Shown piece after piece: positions 8,638-18,179 of a stretch of DNA of 64,000 nucleotides (position 1 is the first letter of the stretch; the number at the start of each line of letters is the position of its first letter). The notes beneath the pieces are model-generated. The model had not been told where the DNA came from, did not search any database, and saw nothing but the letters and a program-made list of their open reading frames with translations. The DNA lies in assembly GCA_964438975.1 (NCBI GenBank), contig CAYTMU010000005.1:59033-123032 (forward strand). The letters are read 5' to 3'. A program made the position numbers and the translations under genes. The DNA is from Chryseosolibacter sp964438975. GTDB lineage: Bacteria > Bacteroidota > Bacteroidia > Cytophagales > Cyclobacteriaceae.

Positions 8638-9783
8638 ATGCTGAGCTGCAAGCACTCAAAATTCACGCTACCGAAGAATATTGCTTATCTCAACTGCGCG
8701 TACATGTCGCCGCTGCTGAAGACTGTGGAGAAGGCAGGGGTACGCGGCTTGCGCCTGAAACGAAATCCCGTGAACATCCATCCCGGAGATTTCTTTTCGA
8801 CCCAACAGGATCTGAAGGCAGCGTTCGCCAGGCTCGTCAATGCTCCCGATCCCCAGCACATTGCAGTTGTTCCATCTGCGTCATATGGTATTGCGAATGT
8901 CACACAAAACATTCGCATTACGAAAGGGGAACATATCCTTGTCGCAGCGGATCAATTTCCGAGCAACTATTACCCCTGGCAAGCGTTGTGCAATGAGACC
9001 GGCGCGGAGATCAAAGTGATCTCCCCTGAACCTCAAGCCAAAGAACGCGGAAAGAACTGGAGCCTCCGGTTTCTCGAAAGCATCAACAACCACACCCGCG
9101 TAGTTGCGATCGGACACATTCACTGGGCCGACGGGACACTGTTTGATCTCGCTGCGATCAGAAAACGAACAAGAGAAGTAGGAGCGCTATTGATCATAGA
9201 CGGTACTCAGTCCGTTGGCGCTCTTCCGTTCGACGTTCGGGAAATCGACCCTGATGCCCTGGTGTGCGCAGCCTACAAATGGCTGCTCGGGCCATACTCC
9301 ATCGGACTCGCCTACTACGGGGAGCACTTCCGCGACGGCGTACCGATTGAACACAACTGGATCAACCGGCGGGACAGTGAAAATTTCTCGGCTCTTGTTA
9401 ACTACGAAACGCAGTTCCAACCCGGTGCGCATCGGTTCAGCGTGGGCGAGCAGAGTAACTTCATTCTTGTACCGATGCTCCTGAAAGCGATCGAACAGAT
9501 CAACCGATGGGGTGTCAATAATATCCAGGAGTATTGCAAGTCCATTGCAGAAGAAGCGATCGTGAAGTTACGCGAGAAAGATTTCATAGTCGACGAGTTA
9601 CCTTTCCGGTCGTCGCATCTTTTTGGTATCCGACACCACAAGCTGGATCCGGAAAAGCTGAAAGCGAGCCTAGACAAGCACAAGGTTCACGTGTCAATAC
9701 GCGGAAATGCAATTCGTGTTTCACCACACGTTTACAATGACGAAGCAGATCTCGCGCGGTTAGTGAAGGCGCTGAGGGCGTGA
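8638..9783 (+). CDS. PLP-dependent aminotransferase class V-fold enzyme
   Basis: 381 residues, fold type I, class V (cysteine desulfurase/isopenicillin N epimerase-like). The PLP-binding Lys is Lys214 in AAYKWLLGPYS, and Asp188 in DGTQSVGAL contacts the pyridine nitrogen. No cysteine desulfurase active-site loop Cys (RxGxHC) is visible, so a desulfurase role is unlikely; substrate unknown. It follows the gldE-gldD unit after only 7 bases, so it may be co-transcribed. It converges on the DPP-IV-like gene across 66 bases without a good terminator. Confidence 0.85.
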   Translation: MLSCKHSKFTLPKNIAYLNCAYMSPLLKTVEKAGVRGLRLKRNPVNIHPGDFFSTQQDLKAAFARLVNAPDPQHIAVVPSASYGIANVTQNIRITKGEHILVAADQFPSNYYPWQALCNETGAEIKVISPEPQAKERGKNWSLRFLESINNHTRVVAIGHIHWADGTLFDLAAIRKRTREVGALLIIDGTQSVGALPFDVREIDPDALVCAAYKWLLGPYSIGLAYYGEHFRDGVPIEHNWINRRDSENFSALVNYETQFQPGAHRFSVGEQSNFILVPMLLKAIEQINRWGVNNIQEYCKSIAEEAIVKLREKDFIVDELPFRSSHLFGIRHHKLDPEKLKASLDKHKVHVSIRGNAIRVSPHVYNDEADLARLVKALRA

Positions 9784-9849
9784 GGCGCGAGTGGTGAGTA
9801 GTGAGTGGATTTGTGCTTCTTGTCTGTTGTTGCTTCGTCGCAAAGGGCG

Positions 9850-12015
9850 CTAAAGGTTCTCTTTTACAAATCTCAGCATCATCGTGTACAAATGATGTCG
9901 TGTTGTGGCTCCCTGAATGCCGTGATGCCGGTCTGGATAGTAAAACGATTCGAACTGTTTGCCGGCAGCGATCAGTGCAGCCTGAAACGCCATCGAGTTC
10001 TGCACATGCACATTGTCGTCACCAGTTCCATGGATCAGCAGGAATTTCCCTTGTAACTGATTGGCATAGGTAAGCGGAGAGTTCAGGTCGTATCCCTCCG
10101 GATTCAGCTGAGGGGTTTGGAGATAACGCTCAGTGTAGATCGTATCGTAGAACCTCCAGTTAGTCACCGGTGCTACAGCAATGCCGAGCTTGAAAGTCCC
10201 CGCTCCTTTCGTCAGGACAAGCGACGTCATATACCCACCATAACTCCATCCCCAGATACCGATCCGGGCAGCGTCAACGAAGTCGAGCGATGCCAGGTAC
10301 TTCGCTCCGGCGAGGTGATCTTCAAGTTCGTACTTGCCCAATTGCATATACGTCGCCTTCTTGAAGGCAGTCCCGCGCGCAGTGGTTCCACGAGGATCGA
10401 TATACACGACGATGTATCCATTTTGCACCAACAGTTGATGAAACAAAAAGTGGCTGCCGCCCCATGACTTCGCGACAGCCTGGGAACCGGGACCGCTATA
10501 CTGGTAGACCATCACCGGATATTTCTTCGTCGGATCAAAATCCTTTGGCTTCAGAAAAAATCCATTGAGTTCTACTCCTTGTTCGGTCGGAAACGTGAAG
10601 AACTCCTTCTCTGCGAGATCGAACTCACTGATCCTTGCATCCAGCTGTTCGTTGCTCTCAAGCACCTTCATAGCCGCGTTCCGTTTCGTTCTATACAATG
10701 TAGCGATCGTTGGTAGGTTCGCACTACTATAGTGATCGATATAGAACTGGTAGTCAGGACTCATATTGATATTGTGCACTCCTTCGACGCTGGTGAGTTT
10801 CGCCTTCTGCTTCCCGTCTAATGTCACTGTATAAAGGTGGCGTTCCAGCGGCGATCCCTCGGCCGACATATAATAGACCCGTTTGTTCTTTTCATCCGCA
10901 CCAACGAACTCAGTTACATCGTAGCTGCCTTCGGTCAATTTCCTCAGTACCTTTCCCGAGATCGAATAGAGATACAGTTGCATGTATCCCTCTTCGTCGC
11001 TCATGAAGATGAATTCACGCCCATTCTCCAGATAGAGGATATCGAGCACCTCCAGGTCAAAATACGTGTCAGTCTTCTGATCAATGACCGCGCTACCCTT
11101 TCCTGATGCTGCGTCGACATGCAATACCTCCAGGTGATTCTGAAGTCGGTTAAGCCTGATAACGGATAGTGTGTTGGGATCCGATGTCCAGCGGATTCGC
11201 GGGACATAAATATCCGTCTCTGTCCCGAGATCGACTTTCATCCTGCGTTCCGAAGCGAGATCATACATCCAGATCTCTACCAAAGAATTGCGTTCGCCAG
11301 CTTTCGGATACTTATATCGATAGTCGTACGGGTATAAGAGTCCTGCCCAGTATTGCAGATTATACTCCGCAACGGCAGACTCGTCGAACCGATAATACGC
11401 AAGCTTGCGATTGTCGGGCGACCATGCAAAACCAACGACAAAACTAAATTCCTCCTCGTAGACCCAGTCGGTCGTTCCGTTGATGATCTCGCCAAACTTT
11501 CCATCCAAAGTAACCTGAACCTCCGTCATGACGGATACGGTTACATAGAACAGGTTGTTCTCTCGTACGAAAGCGATCTTACTGCCGTCAGGTGAAAACG
11601 CGGCATACGACAGCGGACCACCGGGCGAAAGTTGTTGTAAGCGTCTCAGTGTGCGGTCGTACACGTAATACTCCGCTACAAACGATCGGCGGTAGATCCG
11701 CCGTACGTCAGTCTGCAGGAGGATCTGCGATTCATCGGCGCTGAACGAGTAATCCTCGATCTTCAATTGCGTTGACAGCTCGTTGCCGTCGACGAGGGTC
11801 TCTACCGCGCGCCCGCTTGTGATGTCATACCTGACAATCTTGTTGTCTGCCAGCGCTGTATAATACTTACCGTCACTCATCCAGTTAATGCCGGTCACTT
11901 TTTTCTCGGCAAACGTGGCCCGCGTGGTGAAGTCGTCTACCGAAATGCGGGACTGAGCCTGGAGCAGGTCGCCGGTAACCAGGGTTAAGATGAAAAGAAA
12001 ACTGACCTTGTTCAT
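9850..12015 (-). CDS. Dipeptidyl-peptidase IV family serine peptidase (S9B)
   Basis: 721 residues: a signal peptide (to about residue 20, LLQAQ), an eight-bladed beta-propeller domain (about 30-470) and a C-terminal alpha/beta-hydrolase domain. The nucleophile is Ser591 in GWSYGGY, the acid Asp666/667 in GTGDDNVH, and the base His698 in RHHGI. The 'VYEEEF' pair in the propeller (Glu-Glu) matches the DPP-IV motif that binds the substrate N-terminus. It should cut N-terminal dipeptides, often X-Pro, from peptides in the periplasm. Monocistronic and divergent from ypdA. Confidence 0.92.
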   Translation of the reverse strand: MNKVSFLFILTLVTGDLLQAQSRISVDDFTTRATFAEKKVTGINWMSDGKYYTALADNKIVRYDITSGRAVETLVDGNELSTQLKIEDYSFSADESQILLQTDVRRIYRRSFVAEYYVYDRTLRRLQQLSPGGPLSYAAFSPDGSKIAFVRENNLFYVTVSVMTEVQVTLDGKFGEIINGTTDWVYEEEFSFVVGFAWSPDNRKLAYYRFDESAVAEYNLQYWAGLLYPYDYRYKYPKAGERNSLVEIWMYDLASERRMKVDLGTETDIYVPRIRWTSDPNTLSVIRLNRLQNHLEVLHVDAASGKGSAVIDQKTDTYFDLEVLDILYLENGREFIFMSDEEGYMQLYLYSISGKVLRKLTEGSYDVTEFVGADEKNKRVYYMSAEGSPLERHLYTVTLDGKQKAKLTSVEGVHNINMSPDYQFYIDHYSSANLPTIATLYRTKRNAAMKVLESNEQLDARISEFDLAEKEFFTFPTEQGVELNGFFLKPKDFDPTKKYPVMVYQYSGPGSQAVAKSWGGSHFLFHQLLVQNGYIVVYIDPRGTTARGTAFKKATYMQLGKYELEDHLAGAKYLASLDFVDAARIGIWGWSYGGYMTSLVLTKGAGTFKLGIAVAPVTNWRFYDTIYTERYLQTPQLNPEGYDLNSPLTYANQLQGKFLLIHGTGDDNVHVQNSMAFQAALIAAGKQFESFYYPDRHHGIQGATTRHHLYTMMLRFVKENL

Positions 12016-12087
12016 AGGGAGGAGATGATACTTTTTGTATGACCCAATTTTTGCAATATTATTGAATATTCAAATTAACATCCCGGC

Positions 12088-13068
12088 ATGAAGGAATATG
12101 ATATCATCATCATTGGGGGAGGCCCGATTGGAATGGCGTGTGGAATCGAAGCAGCGAAGGCCGGGATGTCGTACGTAATCCTGGAAAAGGGATGCCTTGT
12201 CAACTCGCTCTACCACTATCCGTTGAACATGACGTTCTTCTCGACATCCGAGCGCCTTGAAATTGGTGGTATTCCCTTTATATCACATGGGCCGAAGCCC
12301 AACCGGGCGGAGGCACTCGAATATTTCCGGCGCGTCTGCATGTCGTGGAGCCTGAATGTTCGCCTCTACGAAGAGGTGCTAACTTCACACGTTGATAACA
12401 GATCACACCTCGTCACCACGACGAAGGGTGAGTACCGCGGAGAGGTTGTGATCCTGGCACTCGGGTTCTATGATCTTCCGTTTCCGTTGAACGTCCCGGG
12501 TGAAGAGCTCCCGAAGGTCCGACATTACTACGACGAGCCACATCCATATTTCGCGCAAAAGGTTCTTGTTGTCGGCGCCTCTAACTCCGCCGTGGATGTT
12601 GCACTGGAGACCTGGCGCAAAGGCGCTGAAGTTACAATGGTGGTAAGAGGCGACACTATCGGCGAGAATGTGAAATACTGGGTACGACCGGACATCGACA
12701 ATCGCATCAAGGAAGGATCCATCACGTGCTTCTTCCGGTCGAGTGTACTGCAGATCAAGGAAGACTCCGTTGAGATCGCGACACCCGAAGGCACAAGGAC
12801 AATCGCCAATGATTTTGTGATGGCGATGACCGGTTATCAACCACCATTCGACTTCATGAAATCTCTCGGCATCCGGTTTCACGACGATGAGTTCCACACG
12901 CCCGTGTATGACGATGTGACGATGGAAACGAATGTCGGGAATCTCTATCTCGCCGGAGTGGTCTGTGGTGGGCTCAAAACCAACAAATGGTTCATCGAAA
13001 ACTCACGCGTTCACGCCGAGATGATCATCCGGCATATCGCGAGTCGTCGCAACGAAAATCAGATCTGA
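12088..13068 (+). CDS. ypdA: YpdA-family FAD/NADPH oxidoreductase (putative bacillithiol disulfide reductase)
   Basis: 326 residues, thioredoxin-reductase-like but without a redox CxxC. The FAD-binding GGGPIG lies at residues 10-15 and the NADPH-binding 'VVGASNSAVDVAL' near 160. C-terminal 'TNVGNLYLAGVVCGGLKTNKWFIENSR' matches the YpdA signature. YpdA reduces bacillithiol disulfide with NADPH in Firmicutes and its homologues are common in Bacteroidota, where bacillithiol is also made. The assignment rests on family similarity; the thiol used here is not shown. Confidence 0.85.
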   Translation: MKEYDIIIIGGGPIGMACGIEAAKAGMSYVILEKGCLVNSLYHYPLNMTFFSTSERLEIGGIPFISHGPKPNRAEALEYFRRVCMSWSLNVRLYEEVLTSHVDNRSHLVTTTKGEYRGEVVILALGFYDLPFPLNVPGEELPKVRHYYDEPHPYFAQKVLVVGASNSAVDVALETWRKGAEVTMVVRGDTIGENVKYWVRPDIDNRIKEGSITCFFRSSVLQIKEDSVEIATPEGTRTIANDFVMAMTGYQPPFDFMKSLGIRFHDDEFHTPVYDDVTMETNVGNLYLAGVVCGGLKTNKWFIENSRVHAEMIIRHIASRRNENQI

Positions 13069-13078
13069 CGTTGATTCG

Positions 13079-15139
13079 CTATCGGGCCGGGCCGATGGCG
13101 ACACTCAATCCTGCGTAGTAGTTCCGCGGCATCGCAGCGTTATAGTAGCGACCTCCAAATGCGTTGAGGTCGTTTCCAAGACTGTATACCTCGTCTAACG
13201 CATTGTCGATTCCTGCAAACAATTGGAGACGACTGCCATTCGAAATGGGCGCATTATAGCCTGCGCGAACTCCCAGCAGAACATAAGACGATGCGAAAGC
13301 AGTGTTGGCATCGTTCAGCGGAATGCGATCGACGTAATTCATGGTGACGTTCAGCGACAGGCGGCGCATCAGCTCTGCATCAACCCCTGCAGAAAAGATC
13401 GTGGGCGCGATACCTGTGAGAGCGTTCCCGGAATAGTCAGTGTCAAGAGGCGCGTATTCGCGGAACCGATAGTGCTGATAGGCATAACTTCCCCATAACT
13501 TGAAAAGCGACACAAACGATTCAGCACTTGTCAGGGTGTAAGACAGGTAAGCCTCGGCCCCACGTTGCGACGTACGACCCGCGTTCACGAAATAGTCCGC
13601 CCCTTCTTCATTGCGCTGAACGACTATCGTATTTCGCAGAGCAAAGTCATACAAGACCACGTCATAGCCGAGTCGACCGTCAAGAAACTGGCCCCGTGCG
13701 CCAAACTCGAGATTGTTTCCGCTTTCAGCATCCAGGCTATTGCTGAACGTATTTGTCGACGGCCGCACCTCCGCGAGAGACGGCGGAGAAAAACCGTCGC
13801 TGTAGCTCGTGAAGAGCGAGACATTATCCGAGAATTTCTTGAGCAAGGCAACCCTCGGGGAGAAGACGACATCAAATCGTCGCGTCTGCTCAACCACCGG
13901 GGCCGGTTCAAGCCGCGTAAATCCGTATTTCAGGAAATTCACGCTTCCACCCACGGTCACATATATGCCGCCGCCAAACTCAAAGTTGCCCTGAGCAAAC
14001 AGCAGGCCGAGGTCCGACGACACCTCATCCTTCACCTGGAGGTCTCCGGGATTGCCTTGGCCATCATTATCAAAAACGGTGATCGGAGATCTGAAATGCT
14101 GATACTCGCCACCAAAGGCAAATTTGTGCTTTCGATCTCCTCCTGTATAAAGCGTGTACTCAGTCGTTGAGCGTGCCCCAAGGTTTGTCTCATCGCGGCT
14201 TTCGTAGTTTCGTATGGTTGGATTCTTGAACCGAGACAACGCGGCATACACGCCTGACGTCGTTGTCCACCGGCTGTTCCAGTCATGCTCGTAGATCAAC
14301 CCCCCAAAAGTGGTTTTGTTTTCTACAGCAGCACGCGCTTCCACAGCCCCAAGAGAAGCCGTCGGCGGCCGTGCCTTGCTGGGATCTGCGTCGAACTCCG
14401 CCATTGTCAAGCCGCCCGGTGTTCCATACGACAGGTCGCTGAACAGCACTGTTGCTGTTATTGCGCCACGGCGTGTAAGTGCAGTAATGTCCGCGTTAAC
14501 TGTGCCGCGGCGAAGCTCAGTTTGCTCGCGGTATCCGTCAGAATTGTGAAGGCCCACCTGCACATTCGCGTGCAGACGGTCGTCCTGCAGTTGTCCCTTG
14601 AGCAGGTATCGCTGAAGACCGTAGCTGCCGAAGACCATATCAGCCTGGAATTGATTCCCTTCGACACGCGGGCTTTTCAGCAGGATAACACCTCCCGTTC
14701 CGGCGCCATACAGACTACCTCCCGGTCCCTTGATCACCTCCACGCTTCCGAATGACCCAAAATCCAGGAGATTGAGATACGTATTTCCACCACCATCTGT
14801 AAACGGCAAACCATTCCAGTACACTTTCACATTTCGAACACCGAACGGCGAACGCAGCGAGCTCCCTCGAACCGAGAAACGGAAACTTCCAGGCGAGCGC
14901 TCTTCCATCCTGACACCGGGGAGCAGGTTGACTGCAGGCAGAAGCGATGTGTTGCTGAATCGTTGAAGATCTCCCGTGTTGAGAACACCCACTGACACTG
15001 GAACTTCGTTCAGTTGACGGTCAGTCTCATACGCTTCGATGACAACGGGCTGTAGCAAGCGCGAGGAATCAGCGCTGTTGAGTTGTGCGATCGCGGAATT
15101 GGCAGCCGCTGCGAAGAATAGCAAAACAAGTAACCTCAT
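13079..15139 (-). CDS. TonB-dependent outer-membrane receptor
   Basis: 686 residues: a signal peptide (cleavage near AIAQ, about residue 19), a plug domain (about 30-150) with 'LNEVPVSVGVLNTGDLQRF', 'RFSVRGSSLRSPFGVRNVKVYWNGLPF' and 'VEVIKGPGGSLYGAGTGGVILL', then a beta-barrel. There is no N-terminal carboxypeptidase-regulatory-like domain and no SusD partner nearby, so this is the classic siderophore/cofactor/metal type rather than a SusC glycan importer. The ligand is unknown. The protein ends GPAR rather than with the usual terminal aromatic residue. It faces ypdA tail-to-tail across 10 bases. Confidence 0.92.
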   Translation of the reverse strand: MRLLVLLFFAAAANSAIAQLNSADSSRLLQPVVIEAYETDRQLNEVPVSVGVLNTGDLQRFSNTSLLPAVNLLPGVRMEERSPGSFRFSVRGSSLRSPFGVRNVKVYWNGLPFTDGGGNTYLNLLDFGSFGSVEVIKGPGGSLYGAGTGGVILLKSPRVEGNQFQADMVFGSYGLQRYLLKGQLQDDRLHANVQVGLHNSDGYREQTELRRGTVNADITALTRRGAITATVLFSDLSYGTPGGLTMAEFDADPSKARPPTASLGAVEARAAVENKTTFGGLIYEHDWNSRWTTTSGVYAALSRFKNPTIRNYESRDETNLGARSTTEYTLYTGGDRKHKFAFGGEYQHFRSPITVFDNDGQGNPGDLQVKDEVSSDLGLLFAQGNFEFGGGIYVTVGGSVNFLKYGFTRLEPAPVVEQTRRFDVVFSPRVALLKKFSDNVSLFTSYSDGFSPPSLAEVRPSTNTFSNSLDAESGNNLEFGARGQFLDGRLGYDVVLYDFALRNTIVVQRNEEGADYFVNAGRTSQRGAEAYLSYTLTSAESFVSLFKLWGSYAYQHYRFREYAPLDTDYSGNALTGIAPTIFSAGVDAELMRRLSLNVTMNYVDRIPLNDANTAFASSYVLLGVRAGYNAPISNGSRLQLFAGIDNALDEVYSLGNDLNAFGGRYYNAAMPRNYYAGLSVAIGPAR

Positions 15140-15200
15140 ACTGCAATACTACCACGAAAAAAGGTAAAGTGAATTCGAATTTACACGACTGTCGTTTCGG

Positions 15201-16418
15201 CTACCACTCCGCCAGCAACTCATCCACAGACCGGGCTGTGGGGAAGAAACCGAGAAGTCGCAGCATAACTCTGTCGACCAATGTATCGGGGCAGGAGGCA
15301 CCGCTTGTCAGCACGATCTTTACCGGATCCCTTCCAGGGATAAAGTCATTCGTAATCCGCCTTTGCTTTGCCGGGTAATCGAAATGATGTATCTCAGTCG
15401 CAGATTTTATCTCCGTATCGGAGTTGATGAAATACGTGGGGAACTTACGTTCGCACAGTTCTACGATATGCGATGTGTTAGAGCTATTGTAGCCACCAAC
15501 TACTATGGCCATATCAGCGTCCGTTTCAAGCAGTTGATAGGTTGCGTCCTGATTGTCATTTGTTGCATAGCAGAGTGTATCGCGTGTATCAGCAAAGTGC
15601 GCGCGAATATTTTGCTCGCCATACCTTTCTGTCATCACTCCTCGCAGGTAATCGGCAATCGCTTGCGTATCTGTAGCCAGCATGGTTGTCTGGTTCACGA
15701 CTCCAACCCGGCCTAGATCACGGTCCGGATCGAATCCCGGAGTTACTTTATCCCGAAACCTGGTTAAGAAATCTTCGCGCGACACCCGACCCAGAATGTA
15801 TTCGCCAACCACAATCGCGTCTTCCATATCACGCACGATGATCGAAGGAGCCCCTTGCGCACTGTGGGAGAATGTGGCCCTGGTCTCCTCGTGGCCTGGC
15901 TTACCGTGAATGACGATGGTATACTCCTCACTGCCAAGCTTTTGCGCCCGATTCCAGACTTTCTCAACAAACGGACATGTGGTGTTGTACTTCTGGACCT
16001 CGACGCCTTTGTCGAGCAAGAGGTTCTCGATCTCCACGGTCGTACCGAAAGCAGGTATGATAACAACGTCTTCAGACTGAATCTCCTCCCACGGTATGAA
16101 TTGACGACCATCCGTATCCATGATGAAACGAATGCCGCGCCCCTGGAGGTCGCGATTCACTTCCTGATTATGGATCATCTGGCTCAGGAGATAAACCTGC
16201 TTCGAAGAGTTTTCTTCGAGCGCTTTATAGCTTATCTCAATAGCGTTCTCCACGCCATAACAAAATCCGAAGTGCCTTGCAAGATAGAATACCACCGATC
16301 CGAAATCCAGGACCGAAGGAGCGAAGTCCTGCTTACGCTGGTCTTTCAGGCGGCGGATCTCCTTGATCCTTCCGGTCAGAGGCGACCGGTAATAGGCAGG
16401 TATGTCGAACTTTTTGAT
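15201..16418 (-). CDS. ispH: 4-hydroxy-3-methylbut-2-enyl diphosphate reductase IspH (start codon unusual)
   Basis: Last enzyme of the MEP isoprenoid pathway, a [4Fe-4S] reductase making IPP and DMAPP. The cluster ligands are Cys53, 148 and 376 (in GFCYG, NTTCPF, SGASCPD) in long-form numbering. Homologues in Bacteroidota, cyanobacteria and plants carry a ~40-residue N-terminal extension, and it is present here (IKKFDIPAYYRSPLTG...), in frame and intact, but no ATG, GTG or TTG lies between the upstream stop (16437-16439) and the GTG at 16295. The family Met aligns with ATC at 16416-16418. From that codon the protein is 405 residues, the family length. The GTG at 16295 would give a 364-residue form starting where E. 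coli IspH starts. Confidence 0.93.
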   Translation of the reverse strand: MKKFDIPAYYRSPLTGRIKEIRRLKDQRKQDFAPSVLDFGSVVFYLARHFGFCYGVENAIEISYKALEENSSKQVYLLSQMIHNQEVNRDLQGRGIRFIMDTDGRQFIPWEEIQSEDVVIIPAFGTTVEIENLLLDKGVEVQKYNTTCPFVEKVWNRAQKLGSEEYTIVIHGKPGHEETRATFSHSAQGAPSIIVRDMEDAIVVGEYILGRVSREDFLTRFRDKVTPGFDPDRDLGRVGVVNQTTMLATDTQAIADYLRGVMTERYGEQNIRAHFADTRDTLCYATNDNQDATYQLLETDADMAIVVGGYNSSNTSHIVELCERKFPTYFINSDTEIKSATEIHHFDYPAKQRRITNDFIPGRDPVKIVLTSGASCPDTLVDRVMLRLLGFFPTARSVDELLAEW

Positions 16419-16474
16419 GGCGGATACTTTAACAGCTTAACCGCAAAGTAACAGTCTTTGTTCGCATAACGAAA

Positions 16475-16505
16475 CCAAAAAAGAACACGCCCGAAAGCTG
16501 CGGGC
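16475..16505 (-). terminator. Possible terminator after the YodC-like gene
   Basis: On the minus strand, GCCCG - 7-base loop - CGGGC is followed by GTGTTC and a run of six T, just past the stop of the 62-residue gene. The stem is only five pairs, so it is a weak candidate. Confidence 0.4.
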
Positions 16506-16506
16506 A

Positions 16507-16695
16507 TCATGCGGCTTTTGAAAGTTTATCTTCTTTTATGGTATGCTTCCTGGGTTCTTTCTTTTCAAGATCAAACCACATCACCTCTACGAGATTCTTT
16601 TTTATGTACTTCAGAACCTCCATTACCTTGCCGTCTACTTTATGGCGAACGTGATCGCCCTTTCTAAACAATCTTCTCATAATGTTTTCCAACAT
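16507..16695 (-). CDS. Small YodC/DUF2158-like protein
   Basis: 62 residues, possibly 57 if the second Met (MRRLFRKGD) is the start. 'FRKGDHVRHKVDGKVMEVLKYI' followed by 'VEVMWFDLEKKEPRKHTIKEDKLSKA' matches the layout of DUF2158/YodC-like proteins (a short SH3-like barrel with KGDxVxxK and a WFD motif). Function unknown. It begins 2 bases after the htrA stop on the same strand, so it is likely co-transcribed with the protease. Confidence 0.75.
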   Translation of the reverse strand: MLENIMRRLFRKGDHVRHKVDGKVMEVLKYIKKNLVEVMWFDLEKKEPRKHTIKEDKLSKAA

Positions 16696-16697
16696 GT

Positions 16698-18179
16698 TTA
16701 CTTCCTGAATGCATAGTTGTATTCATTCTTGGGGTTCGCACGGTACGTTCCAGAAAGAATGATCAACTCACCGGGTCTCTTTTTTCCGACGAGGTCATTG
16801 AATTCCTTGACAGAACTCACGGGTTCATCGTTAACCTTGGTGATAATGAAACCTTCGCGGATGTCGGTGTGGCTCAGTTTTCCGGACCGCAGTGATTTCA
16901 CAGCCACACCCTGCTTAAGTCCCAATTTGCCGAGGTCGTCATTGTTTAGGTTTTCCAACTCCATCCCCAGTACACTAGCTGTACTGCGCTCCTCCGCTTT
17001 AACCGGGCCTACACTCCCTTCACGTGTTTTCAGAACGACGGGAAACGTCATTTCTTTTCCATCGCGATTGACAGTGATATTCACCTTGTCACCGGGTCTG
17101 TGGGTACCAATATACTCAATTAACTCCGTGTTTGATTTGATTATCTTCTCGTCAATCCGGATAACTACGTCACCCTCTTTCAGGCCCGCCTCGCGTGCAG
17201 AGCTGTTATCCGCGAATGACGAGATGTACGCGCCGGTCGCTACTGAAAGTTCGCGTTCATCGGCCAGCTGCCGGTTAACCGTAGTGATCGAAACCCCCAG
17301 CCATCCACGTTGAACCACTCCGTACTCGATGAGATCTTCTACGATTTTACTAACCAGATTTGACGGCACGGCAAACCCGTATCCCGAATAAGCACCCGTG
17401 GGACTCGCGATAGCCGTATTGATTCCCAGCAGACCTCCCTGCAGGTTAACGAGCGCACCACCGCTGTTGCCTGGATTTATTGCCGCATCAGTTTGTATGA
17501 ACGCCTCAATAGCTGTGCTGCCTTGCTCCGTGTTGCGGTTCAATATGTTGATGTTCCGTCCTTTTGCGCTGATGATCCCGGCAGTGACGGTAGAGTTCAA
17601 ATTGAACGGATTGCCAACCGCGAGTACCCACTCTCCGACCTTTGATTTGTTGGAGTCTACGAACGACAGGAACGGAAGTCCCTTTTCTTCAATCTTGATC
17701 ACCGCGATATCTGTATCAGGATCGGTTCCGACTATTCTCGCCTTGTAGACGCGGTTGTCGTACAGCGACACCTCGACTTCCTCGGCGCCGTTAATCACGT
17801 GGTTGTTGGTTACGATATATCCATCGGCGTTAATGATCACGCCGGAGCCCGTCGATTGCGACTGCTGAGGGCCTTGAGGTACCATCGGTCCGAAAAAGTC
17901 GCGAAACGCTGGCGGCAGATCGCGCTGAGGACGAGAAGGGCCTACATAAGACGAACGGATGTGCACAACAGCCGGCATTACCAACTCAGCCGCGACGGTA
18001 AAGTCCAATACCACCGTCTTTCCCTGATCGTCTGTCGTGTAAGCAACGTTGCTGATAGGTACGCTGGTGGTGTAGTTCATCACTACTTTCTCGCCGTCAT
18101 CACCCATCCACCGGAGGGTAGCTACAGTACACAGACTGCCTAGAACGGCCGCCAATACAACTGATCCAAATCTTCTCAT
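16698..18179 (-). CDS. HtrA/Deg-family periplasmic serine protease
   Basis: 493 residues from the ATG at 18179; the frame is open for 20 more codons, but the Met fits directly before the hydrophobic signal anchor (VVLAAVLGSLCTVA). The trypsin-like catalytic triad is His127 (TNNHV), Asp157 (DPDTDIAV) and Ser239 (NPGNSGGAL). Two PDZ domains follow (about 290-385 and 405-485). HtrA proteases degrade or refold misfolded envelope proteins. The upstream 330 bases hold an inverted repeat but no recognised stress-sigma promoter. Confidence 0.95.
   Translation of the reverse strand: MRRFGSVVLAAVLGSLCTVATLRWMGDDGEKVVMNYTTSVPISNVAYTTDDQGKTVVLDFTVAAELVMPAVVHIRSSYVGPSRPQRDLPPAFRDFFGPMVPQGPQQSQSTGSGVIINADGYIVTNNHVINGAEEVEVSLYDNRVYKARIVGTDPDTDIAVIKIEEKGLPFLSFVDSNKSKVGEWVLAVGNPFNLNSTVTAGIISAKGRNINILNRNTEQGSTAIEAFIQTDAAINPGNSGGALVNLQGGLLGINTAIASPTGAYSGYGFAVPSNLVSKIVEDLIEYGVVQRGWLGVSITTVNRQLADERELSVATGAYISSFADNSSAREAGLKEGDVVIRIDEKIIKSNTELIEYIGTHRPGDKVNITVNRDGKEMTFPVVLKTREGSVGPVKAEERSTASVLGMELENLNNDDLGKLGLKQGVAVKSLRSGKLSHTDIREGFIITKVNDEPVSSVKEFNDLVGKKRPGELIILSGTYRANPKNEYNYAFRK

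Noticed and set aside
9688..9693. CACGTG sites at 9688, 17021 and 38391 considered as parS
   Set aside because: Flanks (e.g. GGTTCACGTGTC, CCTTCACGTGTTTT, ATTTCACGTGTAGT) do not form the extended palindrome.
13565..14170. Long plus-strand open frame opposite the TonB receptor gene
   Set aside because: Antisense shadow of a strongly supported gene; no family-like sequence. The same applies to frames at 1935-2408, 31643-32251, 49690-50316 and 53299-53922.
16296..16440. Truncation of ispH by loss of the 5' end
   Set aside because: The N-terminal extension is in frame and matches family sequence, so the gene is not truncated in sequence; only the start codon is unclear.
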